Source: Seison nebaliae
Taxonomy: Eukaryota > Rotifera > Pararotatoria > Seisonacea > Seisonidae
Reading direction: 5' to 3'
Length of the DNA stretch: 32,646 nucleotides
Assembly (NCBI GenBank): GCA_023231475.1
Contig: JALJEE010003100.1
Coordinates: 1-32,646 of the forward strand
Shown: positions 23,560 through 32,363 of the stretch, piece after piece
How positions within the stretch are numbered: the stretch's first letter is position 1
Layout of the letters: every line of letters starts with the position of its first letter
Notes under the pieces: model-generated
Databases searched by the model: none
Told to the model about the DNA's origin: nothing
What the model saw: only the letters and a program-made list of their open reading frames with translations
Position numbers and translations under genes: made by a program

Positions 23560-23862
23560 TTATTGAAGTAACATGATCATATCATATGAAAAATTTATTT
23601 TTTTACTATACGATCCATGAAATGTTGTGGCAGAATTGCAGGCTGTAAATAAAGCGAAAGCTATAACTTCAACGAAATCGTAATGTATTCGCAGTTGAGG
23701 TGGAAGCTTAATATAGGATCTTTCCATAATGAGCCAAAACATTAAGAATTCGTCTGTTACGTGCGCCAACTTAAAGACAGAAGATATTTCATAAATTGGA
23801 TTTGATGTTAGACCTAATATGAAAATTAGATAGATAATCAGTTCTCTAGTAGTCGAATTCAT
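23560..23862 (-). CDS. Candidate small membrane or secreted protein (uncertain)
   Basis: ATG-initiated frame of 100 aa. Residues 8-20 (IIYLIFILGLTSN) could serve as a signal peptide or anchor, and a second hydrophobic stretch (VEVIAFALFTACNS) lies near residue 70. No family recognised. In DNA this AT-rich, about one frame of this length per window is expected by chance, so the N-terminal hydrophobic segment is the main argument in its favour. Confidence 0.25.
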   Translation of the reverse strand: MNSTTRELIIYLIFILGLTSNPIYEISSVFKLAHVTDEFLMFWLIMERSYIKLPPQLRIHYDFVEVIAFALFTACNSATTFHGSYSKKINFSYDMIMLLQ

Positions 23863-24241
23863 AATCGATTGAAGAATTCGAATACTGTGAATTGATCTTC
23901 CTTAATCATTCCGAATCATTTGGGAACGAGAATTTTATTTTCATTTCCTCCAAATACATTTCTCTCAAATTAATTCTTTTCATTTTTTCTGTATAGTTCG
24001 AGAAAAATGATTTGGAATGAAAGAGAGATTGCAGTTTAATAATTTCCAAATTTAAAAAATTAAATGAATTAATTTGAAAAAGAAATTACACGAATTGTAT
24101 TAGCCCGAATGGGATTGTGTGGAAGATAGTGAGATAAAATTTTTCTATGTGTAACGAAGCCTAAGATCCAACTCTCTTTTTTCTTTTGTCCATCCAAGAT
24201 TTCATTCATTCATATTACCTATACGTATTTGTCATTTTGAA

Positions 24242-25846
24242 ATGGAAGTTGAACGATTCCAACAACCAACAAATCACGTGTGTAGTTGTTGTGGGGTTCA
24301 TGCGAATTCGCGCGCCGAACTTCTCATTCATAAGTGGTCGAAACACGACTACCAATCGAATAACACTTCCGTTTCTTCTTCTCAATATTCATCTTCACAA
24401 TTCAGTTGTCGATTATGTGGCGGTCAATTGACATCATATCGACGTCTGGTGGAACATGTGAAATCACATGAATGTCCTCATTGTTTCACAATGTGCACAT
24501 CAGCCGAAGCACGACGAGAACATGTGAAGAACGATTGTCATTTGAAAAAGCCGGCACATCGTTCCTCTCAATCATCTCAATCATCCAATAATAATTGTTA
24601 ATTTTTTCCTCTTTATAATTCTACATCTATTTGCAGATCGAAACCATCGAAATTCCACGAACTCTCAATCCATATTGGCGGAAGGTAGATACCAACCAAA
24701 TTTTTTAATGAATCGACGCAATTTATCACATTCATCTCGAACAAATATAATACCAAATTTATCAGGTCGCACCCGACTTCAACCTCACAAAGCTGACAAT
24801 GTGTTAACGGAAGGATTGCCTGTCAGTACATTCCCCCTTCAAGCCGAAGTATATAGTCATGAGTTAATTTCATTATTTCCATCGAGTACAATTTCATTTT
24901 TAGTAATCTAAGTAAAAGTTCAATTGTTCCAATACATGGTCGATCGGTTGATGAAGATGTCATGAATAATTTAGGAGGGTTCAATTTTCAATATTTCTAA
25001 TTAAACTTATTTGATAAATTTTCAGTTCTGATCATTTTCAGGCATTGTTAAAAAGAAAATATGCAGATGAATCAGCTTCATCAAGTTTGATTTCCTCATA
25101 TTTTTTCCCAGTTTTTTCATTCTCTCAATTAATTATCGATAATAGATAATTCGATGTCGAAGAATATGAGGATCAATGATAATTTTCGCGGAAATGATCT
25201 ACACCACCATCGACGGTTTGTTGATCAGAATAGTTCATATCAATATAATCAAAATCAACATATGGTAAAGAACTCTCGATATTGTCGAGAAGAGAATTTC
25301 CCTAGGAAAGATATGAGATTAATGAAAGATCAATATTCGAATAATCATCACGACGAAAATTTTGTTGAACATCTTCAACCACAAATGATTCAAATATCGC
25401 CAGAACGTCAAGGACATCATCAATCCCAAATGCATCGTCATATCAATCGGCCATATATTGTACCCTCTCAATCATCTTCATCGTCACAACACCATCGAAA
25501 TGGAGGATATGATCGTCCAATTCAAAAAATTGATGAATGGAAAAATAAACAATTCTCTCAAATTGAAGAACGATCGAAATCGCCATTAACTGATGAGACA
25601 TTACCAACAGAAGAAGTAGGTGAGGAAGTGGAGGATGAAGAAGAAGAATCGAATACACAAGAAGAAGCGAAAAATGATGATGATGATAATAAAGAAGAGT
25701 CAAATGAAAAACAAAAACCAATTCCATTGGAAACGATTGAAAATGAAGAGGAGAATAAGGGGACTTCATCTGTTCCCGTTGAGAAAGATGTAACCGAACC
25801 TGATAATGAAGAGGTCGAGAAGGAAGTGAATAATGAGAAAGAATGA
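24242..25846 (+). CDS. C2H2 zinc-finger protein with long acidic, disordered C-terminus
   Basis: Five exons, 24242-24596, 24637-24862, 24904-24978, 25026-25084 and 25146-25846; introns 40-61 bp; 471 aa. Three C2H2-type fingers lie at the N-terminus: C14/C17/H30/H35, C56/C59/H72/H76 and C78/C81/H94/H100. The second and third are almost fused, with one residue between them, instead of a TGEKP-type linker. The middle is Ser/Asn/Arg-rich, then His/Gln-rich, and the last 90 residues are dominated by Glu/Asp with Lys. This is a likely nucleic-acid-binding nuclear protein; the low finger number and unusual spacing give no family assignment. The splice joints in the linker (exons 2-4) are chosen because together they keep one frame; alternatives are possible there. 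Confidence 0.72.
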
Positions 25847-26218
25847 TATTCTTTTGAAAAAGATTTCAAGGGATAGACATTATCAAAAAATTTTGTAATC
25901 AAATTTCGGGCAACTTTCTCCGATTGAAGTGTATCGTTTTTTATTTGATTGTATTGCAGAATTATTATATGTACAATATTTTCATGAATAATGTATTAAT
26001 TATAAAATTATAAAACGATTTTCTTTCAAACTTTTTCTTAATAATATTTCATTTTCTTTATCTTTCATTTAGTTGTAATACAGTTCGGATGAAGAGCAAA
26101 AATCCCTCGCGTAATGTCAGTGTTTTAATTAACCCTCATATTTGTCTTTGGAGACCAATTCACTTTAATTAGAATGTAAAGTAGATTTCTGAGGAATTTA
26201 GTATTTATAATGGATTAC

Positions 26219-26400
26219 GTAGTGGAATTCATCTTCGTTTCGGTTCACCCTCTTTTCCATTTTCGGAGCTGAACTCACCCTATTTTTGGGTTTCGGAGCG
26301 GAAGTCACTCGCTTTTTTATATTTCGAAGTGGAACTCACCCTGAGCAAATTCACCTTATTTGTTAAAATTCGAAGGGGAACTTACCTCATAAAACTTCAC
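26219..26400. repeat. Degenerate tandem repeat, unit about 33-46 bp
   Basis: Four to five imperfect copies built on the core tcggag(c/t)ggaactcaccct, separated by T-rich spacers, with less similar copies at both ends. The order of cores is clear by eye but the copies have diverged by many substitutions and length changes. Confidence 0.6.
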
Positions 26401-26738
26401 CGTCTCTACTGGCGTCCGAACGGACTGTTCCGTCCTCGGTTATTCTCTACAATTGTAAGATTGAAAATTGCATAAGTTTCACAAAAAATATCGTCCAGAT
26501 TCTCCATTTCTCCTTCTGCGCTTTTCGAACGCGCTTCTGGTCTTTTTTATACCGTCTTCGACCAACTTATACTGTGTATTTTCATTCTGAAAGCACTTTG
26601 AAAGCACTCATGTGCAAATAATTTTCAAACATGGCACGAGTCGAATGGTGGTGGGGTAATAAAAATTTTTACCTATTATTCTTTCCTTCCAAAATATTAT
26701 TCGTTTTTGGGATATCCTTCCGTGTCAATTGGGGAAAC

Positions 26739-26847
26739 GTCATTTGGTAGGCCAGTCATTTGGTAGACCGGTCATTTGGTAGACGGTCAATTGATAGTCC
26801 GCCATTTCGTAGGCCGACCATTTGGTAGACCGGTCATTTGGTAGACT
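26739..26847. repeat. 16-bp minisatellite, about seven copies
   Basis: Unit gtcatttggtagaccg repeated about seven times head to tail with substitutions (for example gtcaattgatagtccg and ccatttcgtaggccga). Unit length varies between 15 and 16 bp. Not in any gene. Confidence 0.85.
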
Positions 26848-27572
26848 GCGTATACAAAATACGGTTAAAATAATAATTAAATCCCCTCGGGGTAAATTAA
26901 AAAGAAAAAAGATAATCGGCTGTATAGTGTATTACCGCGTGATATTCCTCTTCATGATTTCAAACATTTTATGTTTTCTCACGACCCATTTTCATCCATG
27001 CCAATTGATCGGGAATCTCCCACCGAATCACCTACCGATGATCGTAATTTTATAAATTCTTTTTCCAATTTATCCCGTCGGGAATTTTAATAAATTTAAT
27101 AATAATAATTGTACCGTCAACTGGGGCAATGTGGGAATCGAGGGCAAATTAGGAAACAAAAAATTCCCAGCTTAAAATAGTGATTTTTTATATGTTAACT
27201 ATAACAATTTTCTAAGGTAATTTGCATGATCATTCGGAAGGATTTGAAGTAGATATACAAATATTAAAAGTAGTTTTCTCATATTTAAAAAAAAAAGAGG
27301 CATTTTTTCCTCCATACAAAATTAGGAATAGAAAAGCTCATTTTTATGGAAAAAAAATCTTGGTTGAGAATGAATATTAATTTTGATTATCAATAATCCT
27401 TTTTTCACGATCAAGTAGCCAATATATTTTTGAACCTTATGGTCGATTTTCATAATTATTAGTTCTATATTAATCGAGATAATGATAAATTAATCGCTGG
27501 GGAAATATTGGAAATTTCATTTCCAATAAGTAAAATGGTGAAAAAATAGAAAATTAAATGGAACATTAAATG

Positions 27573-28440
27573 TTACTCATCTACGACGTTAAAATCAATC
27601 AATGTAAGCGCTTTTTCTAGTTCTTTGGTTACTCTCTTTCTTTTCTTTAAACTTGAATTTTCTTTATTCATCTTCGAAACAAAATCTTTTACCGATTCGG
27701 CAATGCAACTGTAATCTTCAGTTTCATTCCGAAACTTCTGCGTGACAACTGTTTTATCAAATGGAAAAATTCCAGTGGTTCGGAATGCCGATCTCAATGT
27801 GCTGTCAACATTTTTTAGGTTGCTAATTGTTGAACTTAACAGACCAGCAAATGTTTCTTTCGGTAAAACTCCACGCTTTGAGTTTTTTCTCCTCTACTCC
27901 ATCAATGTTTTTCTCCATGAACCTTTTAGACTTCGAAAAACCGCGTCATCCAGCGGTTGAAGAAGGTGCATCGTGATAGGTGGAAGGAAAACCATCCTTA
28001 CATTATGCTTTACACACATTTCAACCGCCGTTTTCGAACAATGAGACGATAAATTATCCTCTATGATAACTTTACGTCCATCAATTTTACGGATCCATGG
28101 CACCACGACCTTCAAGATCCAATCCTCAAAAATCGCCATGTTGAACCAACCAGACTGGTTGTCATTGTAAAAACAATTCTTCGGACCATTCTCCGTCCAG
28201 CTGTCGTAAACATTCTTCGTCTTAATACAATATTACTTAATACAATTATCCGACAAGAATTCAATATAAATGCCAAAATATTTTTCTTCTTCGGTGAAAA
28301 CGGTGCGGCACATCTTTGTGCCTGATTTTCTCCCGTATAAAGTAGTTTTCGGAATGCCATGTTTTTTGGCCACAAAATTTACAGATTGGTCACTATTCTC
28401 CACTTCTTCTAATGCTTCAATTATCTTCTCCTCATTTTAT
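27573..28440 (-). pseudogene. Broken pogo/Tigger-type DNA transposon (DDE_1 transposase)
   Basis: Reading on the minus strand, about 28435-28320 encodes a pipsqueak-like helix-turn-helix (FVAKKHGIPKTTLYGR). After a jump, about 28215-27894 gives the end of the DDE_1 catalytic domain: VYDSWTENGP, SGWFNMAIFEDW, then EDNLSSH with the second catalytic Asp and LLQPLDDAVF with the third. A C-terminal piece at 27797-27573 carries FRTTGIFPFDK. The CENP-B-type DNA-binding part and the first catalytic Asp (DETNF/DDPG region in relatives) are missing between the first two pieces, and frame changes and stop codons separate the last two. The element is therefore internally deleted and inactive. I could not identify terminal inverted repeats or a TA duplication with confidence. 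Confidence 0.8.
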
Positions 28441-28912
28441 TTTTCAGTTTATAGCATTATAGTCATTAATTCTTGATATAATTTTTACTACTAATATTAT
28501 TTCTTGAAATTTCCATCATCGCCGAACAATTAGTTATAATTCGGTTAGCTGATTGGTAAACAGAATTGTTTGCCTTCTCTCTAAATTTAATTCTCAAATT
28601 GCTTTATGATCATAATAATAATAAATTTTTCATGACGGCACTTCATGAATTTTTGTGAGGAATTTAACGCATCTTTGTGAATTAGTAATCAGATGTATGA
28701 AGTTAAGCGGCAATGGGGCAATAATATTAGTTGGAAATAATAGGTTGAGAATAACCAGATAAAATATTCAAATGAAGTTTCAATTTGGCGCTGCTGAAAT
28801 CCAATATAAAGAAGTGAAAGTCACTAGCCAGAATTAAGGTTTGTTTGAATTCTTATTTGATTTCCAATTCTTCGTTATTCCTTTCGAATTTTTACTTAAA
28901 TAATTTCTTTAA
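28441..28912. other. Spacer between transposon remnant and membrane-protein gene
   Basis: About 470 bp, AT-rich, no ORF. A second copy of the phrase ggcaatggggcaat occurs at about 28710, similar to 27120, and may mark the other side of the transposon-derived block. Confidence 0.4.
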
Positions 28913-29704
28913 ATGAAAATATCAATTTGTTTAATAATGGTCGTCATTTCTATTCCTGAAATAGCTCATTCGATAAACAGTATTAAGGGTTTGTAAATTT
29001 TTTGTTCCAAATTATTATCTAATATATCTAATATATCTTATATCTAATAATAGAAAACTATTTAGGAGTGAAAATAAGTAAGTCTAGATACTATCTCTAT
29101 CCGGTACAGAAATGCGTTAAGAAAAAATATTATCCAATAAGAATTACTTCGTCTAGCAAAAAATGGTGTATAAATAATTTTCAATCTTCACGAATCTTAT
29201 CTGGTTAAATTGATATTACATTGCTTCTGCGATTTATAATTTTTAGATTTATCAATGTCAAAGCTCAATTGTTCCTTTCAATACTTCAAGACGTGGAAGG
29301 ATATTCAATTGGTTGGTGAATGTTATGGAAGCACCTCGTTAGATAGTATTATAGGATTAATTGACGGTAAAGTTATGAAAGCTAGTCCTCGTTATCTTGA
29401 AAAACCACAAATCATATCCCGTCCACGAATAAGAGATTTAGTTGCTTATATAGTTCAAAGAAGAGAAGAAAAAGCAATAGAAAGAATCAATTCTGAAAAT
29501 CTGAAAAAAATAAGAAATGCAATGACTAAAGCTAAATCAGCGTTTATAATTTCAATAACCGCTTGCTCACTTACAGTTCTTATGACAACTCTCATCACCA
29601 TAACCATGCTATCTGTTAAACTTGGAAAATCGAAACGGAATAAGGTCAGTAGAAAATCTGAAAGAAAAGATTCAATTGGTCCGGCGAAATTAAATGTTAA
29701 TTAA
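28913..29704 (+). CDS. Signal-peptide-bearing single-pass membrane protein, unknown family
   Basis: Three exons, 28913-28988, 29066-29203 and 29247-29704, introns 77 and 43 bp, give 223 aa. The first exon encodes a clean signal peptide (MKISICLIMVVISIPEIAHS). The mature ectodomain has four cysteines at about residues 42, 60, 80 and 97, suggesting two disulfides, and is rich in Lys and Tyr. A charged, Arg/Glu/Lys-rich stretch then leads to one transmembrane helix (IISITACSLTVLMTTLITIT, about residues 170-190), and a short basic tail ends the protein (KSKRNKVSRKSERKDS). Topology is probably type I: small ectodomain outside, basic tail inside. I recognise no family. Signal peptide, Cys-containing middle and anchor fall into one frame only when both introns are removed, which supports the model. 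Confidence 0.68.
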
Positions 29705-30232
29705 ACAATGCATCCATTGAGCAGAATGCTGTCACAGAACACCACTAGCACAGAAATTTAAAAACGAATTTATAATCTATGCTCCTTTTATTAGTTGATC
29801 AAGTCTTCACTTGGTAAATTAAAGAGTAAAATTATATCCCTTATAAGTTAGAAAAGTTGCTATTTCCGTTAAGAAAAGTTCTATATCAGCCGAAGAACAT
29901 CTTTTATTCCGGAGAACTTAATGAGTCAAATCTCCAATAAAATTTGACCTTACAAGGAATAGATTAGAGACGTATCTAACGTAGTTAGATTTGAGATTGC
30001 CAGTCGTCTAAAATCAGTAAGATCAGACTTTTAGAGAGAATTGTTAGTATGTATAATTGAAAAGATATGTTCTCGTGTTATCGTACGTTGTGGTTTGCTC
30101 AATATTTTATGACTGAAAAATGCACAAATAACGTCAGGAATGATTGATGGAAAATTAATGTTATACAATGCTCTAATTATATATCTATATAATTAACCGG
30201 AACATGTCATATTGTGTCATAAGACGATGAGA

Positions 30233-30261
30233 GTCCGATGAGAACCAGTTCGAATACGGAC
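30233..30261. repeat. Two-level hairpin
   Basis: gtccg (30233-30237) pairs with cggac (30257-30261), and between them gaac-ca-gttc (30242-30251) forms an inner stem, giving a stem, internal loop, stem structure on either strand. Confidence 0.5.
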
Positions 30262-30310
30262 AGATGAGTTCGTGGTGTAAGAGAAATTGTAAGCTCGAAC
30301 GCAGATTCAA

Positions 30311-30330
30311 CGTTCTATGTGAATAGAACG
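30311..30330. repeat. Perfect 8-bp inverted repeat
   Basis: cgttctat and atagaacg separated by gtga: an 8-bp stem with a 4-base loop. Confidence 0.7.
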
Positions 30331-30534
30331 AAACAAGTCACAATTTCTTAATTTGGGATGTTGTAAATAATATAGATGAACATGGGGATAGAGAAGGAGG
30401 TAAGATGGAGGGATAGTTATGTCATAAAAATGTAGATCAAAATGGAGGAGCTGAGAGAGTGACGGAGGAAGAGGAAGAGAAAGACCGTGGGTATTCATCA
30501 AAACATCTGAAGAGTCTACGACGCACTTAATCCG

Positions 30535-30575
30535 CTTCTCAATGAGAAGCAGACAGTATGAGAAGTTCTCATACG
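30535..30575. repeat. Pair of adjacent near-perfect palindromes
   Basis: 30535-30551 is gcttctca-a-tgagaagc (8-bp arms, 1-base centre) and 30557-30575 is gtatgagaa-g-ttctcatac (9-bp arms, 1-base centre), five bases apart. Both contain tgagaa on one arm, so the second may be a diverged copy of the first. Confidence 0.75.
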
Positions 30576-30901
30576 TTAAGGTTTGACGAAATCCAGATTC
30601 GATGGACGTAGTCCCTAGATCGAAATTGGTGACCGGCATTGAACATAGGATCGGTTTGTTTCTCCGAGGAGGAACTTAGGGAACGGAACAACCACAACGA
30701 GTGCCAATTGCAAAGACGACAGTCGCCTTGGTTTTTGGTTTTCGTTTTTGAGAAATGGGTTGAGAGGTAAGCTCCAAAAGTGACCGATTACTTTAAGTTT
30801 TTACTGTATAAATAATTGAATGTGATCAACTTTTAATGAAGAAGTTTGAAATTAACTGTCTATTTATTGCTATAACTTATAACTCGATTGAGTTTAGATA
30901 G

Positions 30902-31777
30902 TTAAATTCTTTGTTCTTTAATTGGTTGAATAATTTCTCGTAAGTTTTTTAGTAAATTAGCGTCGTTATAAACACGTTGCCAAACAGTTAGTTCCGGAAT
31001 CAATTCCAATTGTAAGTTAACAGAATTAAGAAATTCTTTTATATTTTCTACAGGTGTAACATTGTTATTAGTGATATACCACCACTTCAAATTGAATGTT
31101 CTGACTAATACAACGGAATGCATGTTCCTTTCACTGACAATGTTTATTCTGGGAAAATTGATATTTTTATGATGTGCCGTCAATCGATTTATATATTTGA
31201 AATTCACTATGGTTTCTGTCGTCACCATTTCTTCAATGAAATTTCTTATGTATTTTTCTATTCTGTCCGTTACATTATATCCTTGTAAATGATGCATCAC
31301 CAGACGAAATAATTTATCAAATTTTTCTTCTTTCACTGTTGAGTATTCAAAATCTTCAATTTTTATTTTATCTAATTTCATCTTAATTTCGTGCGTAGTA
31401 AAGGATTGTCGAAAAGCTATCCCAAATAATGTATATTCTTCAGTGTCATAGTTGTACATTGGATAATTGCTGAATAACCGCTTTCTACATGGAATATCTC
31501 CACACCAGAACTCAGGTGGTAATCTGATCCTTGTTGGAACAAAGTTCAACTTTATTTCATTTTCTATTAATTTTAATGCTTCTAAAACATTCGTTTCATC
31601 GATAGATTTTTCCGTAAAATTACCTATGACCTCGTTAGCCTTATGTAGGTTTTTCTTCAGTGTTTTCACTATAATAACTAAAGGTCTTTCGATAGTTGTA
31701 ACTAGTTCGGGCTCGTTATCGAAATTATACTCATATATCATCTTCAAAATTGACAAATACTGTTGAAGGTAAGCCAT
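30902..31777 (-). CDS. Uncharacterised protein, downstream ORF
   Basis: 291-codon frame starting at ATG 31777-31775 and stopping at 30902. No family recognised. The sequence looks like a soluble folded protein: mixed charged and hydrophobic segments, several predicted helices (ENEIKLNFV, IEKYIRNFIEEM), a Cys pair in FWCGDIPCRKR and an aromatic motif FNLKWWYIT. Its first 16 codons overlap the end of the upstream ORF in another frame. Removing 31760-31787, which begins GT and ends AG on the minus strand, would fuse the two into one frame, but at 28 bp this would be shorter than any other intron here. The two may therefore be one gene with a tiny intron, one gene with a frameshift, or two genes. 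Long open frames in AT-rich DNA make the coding status itself fairly safe. Confidence 0.6.
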   Translation of the reverse strand: MAYLQQYLSILKMIYEYNFDNEPELVTTIERPLVIIVKTLKKNLHKANEVIGNFTEKSIDETNVLEALKLIENEIKLNFVPTRIRLPPEFWCGDIPCRKRLFSNYPMYNYDTEEYTLFGIAFRQSFTTHEIKMKLDKIKIEDFEYSTVKEEKFDKLFRLVMHHLQGYNVTDRIEKYIRNFIEEMVTTETIVNFKYINRLTAHHKNINFPRINIVSERNMHSVVLVRTFNLKWWYITNNNVTPVENIKEFLNSVNLQLELIPELTVWQRVYNDANLLKNLREIIQPIKEQRI

Positions 31778-32363
31778 ATCTTATTACTAAAAAGGCCGTT
31801 TTTTTCGGTAACCATATGTCTTCTTTCAGGAATGTGTTATCACTCCATGGTATATATAAATGAGATTCGGAAATTGAAAAGAAAATTTCGATGTAGATTA
31901 TACTCAAATGTGGAAAATATGAGACATTATCTTCATCCAGTATTATTTTACGGGGAAAAAGAGAGTTATATTTCATTTCTGTTGCTACTTCATTTAATTT
32001 CCCTCCGTGAAAAATATGCCTGACACATTCATCTTTATTAACTCCACCTCCTCCATAGAATAAAAAATGCAAAAAATTCATCAAAGTGAACATGTAAGTT
32101 GTTGAACGATGATTTTGTCTTCTATACCTCTCCACAGTATCAGTCATTCCAGACAATCCATATACAATCGTTTGGGAGGTCCAGTATACAATTTTTGGCA
32201 ATAATCCTTTAGAATTATCGTCAATCAAATTTAAATCACCATGTTTCAGTTCTGGATGTTCCAAAAATTTAGTCCTAACTGAAATAATTTTAGATGGCAT
32301 TAGGGAACATGTAGGTGAATGTTTAGATTCCATTCCATTTACAAAACAGTTTGATCTCATCAT
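31731..32363 (-). CDS. Uncharacterised protein, upstream ORF
   Basis: 210-codon frame from ATG 32363-32361 to a stop at 31731. No family recognised. It contains a Gly run preceded by a hydrophobic stretch (FLHFLFYGGGGVNKDE) and a second hydrophobic segment (YFPHLSIIYIEIFFSI), but neither is long or regular enough to call a transmembrane helix. Two adjacent ATG codons (32363 and 32360) could start it. Upstream (32364-32646) is very AT-rich and carries an inverted repeat with CG-containing arms. See the downstream ORF for the possible joining of the two. Confidence 0.55.
   Translation of the reverse strand: MMRSNCFVNGMESKHSPTCSLMPSKIISVRTKFLEHPELKHGDLNLIDDNSKGLLPKIVYWTSQTIVYGLSGMTDTVERYRRQNHRSTTYMFTLMNFLHFLFYGGGGVNKDECVRHIFHGGKLNEVATEMKYNSLFPRKIILDEDNVSYFPHLSIIYIEIFFSISESHLYIPWSDNTFLKEDIWLPKKTAFLVIRYGLPSTVFVNFEDDI

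Larger units (their letters stand above)
23113..24241. other. Intergenic spacer with a CA microsatellite and one candidate small ORF
   Basis: About 1.1 kb. It holds the 3' UTR of the Gln-rich gene, a (CA)n tract, the low-confidence minus-strand ORF described separately and AT-rich sequence upstream of the zinc-finger gene. Nothing else seen. Confidence 0.5.
25847..27572. other. Gene-free, repeat-bearing region
   Basis: About 1.7 kb between the zinc-finger gene and the transposon remnant. It contains two sets of degenerate tandem repeats (listed separately), AT-rich filler and, at 27112-27140, the phrase gtcaactggggcaatgtggg, which may belong to the end of a DNA transposon. A 77-codon + frame at 26822 starts inside the minisatellite and is not regarded as a gene. 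Confidence 0.55.
29705..30901. other. Region without a certain gene, rich in hairpins
   Basis: About 1.2 kb. The part 30210-30760 is clearly less AT-rich than its surroundings. It contains several perfect inverted repeats (listed separately) and a 110-codon ATG-initiated minus-strand frame at 30307-30639 with no recognisable domain. The composition suggests an inserted or structured element, but I cannot name it. Confidence 0.4.

Noticed and set aside
25443-25902. Ser/Leu-rich minus-strand ORFs of 108 and 114 codons
   Set aside because: Antisense of the Glu/Asp-rich exon of the zinc-finger gene, whose own frame is continuous with upstream spliced exons.
26822-27055. Plus-strand ORF of 77 codons
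   Set aside because: Begins inside the 16-bp minisatellite and has no recognisable features.
30233-30262. Possible hammerhead ribozyme
   Set aside because: The CUGAUGA box reads CCGATGA, the GAAA box reads GAAT, and no upstream strand pairs to form the closing stem with a cleavage site.
30307-30639. 110-codon minus-strand ORF with an ATG start
   Set aside because: Overlaps several hairpins, has no domain and lies in less AT-rich DNA where chance frames are longer; not enough to call a gene.
30590-30660. Phrase tggtgaccggcattg after a GC-shifted stretch, reminiscent of the sequence following a long terminal repeat
   Set aside because: No second terminal repeat, no polyprotein and no defined boundaries in the window; a short phrase alone cannot support an element call.
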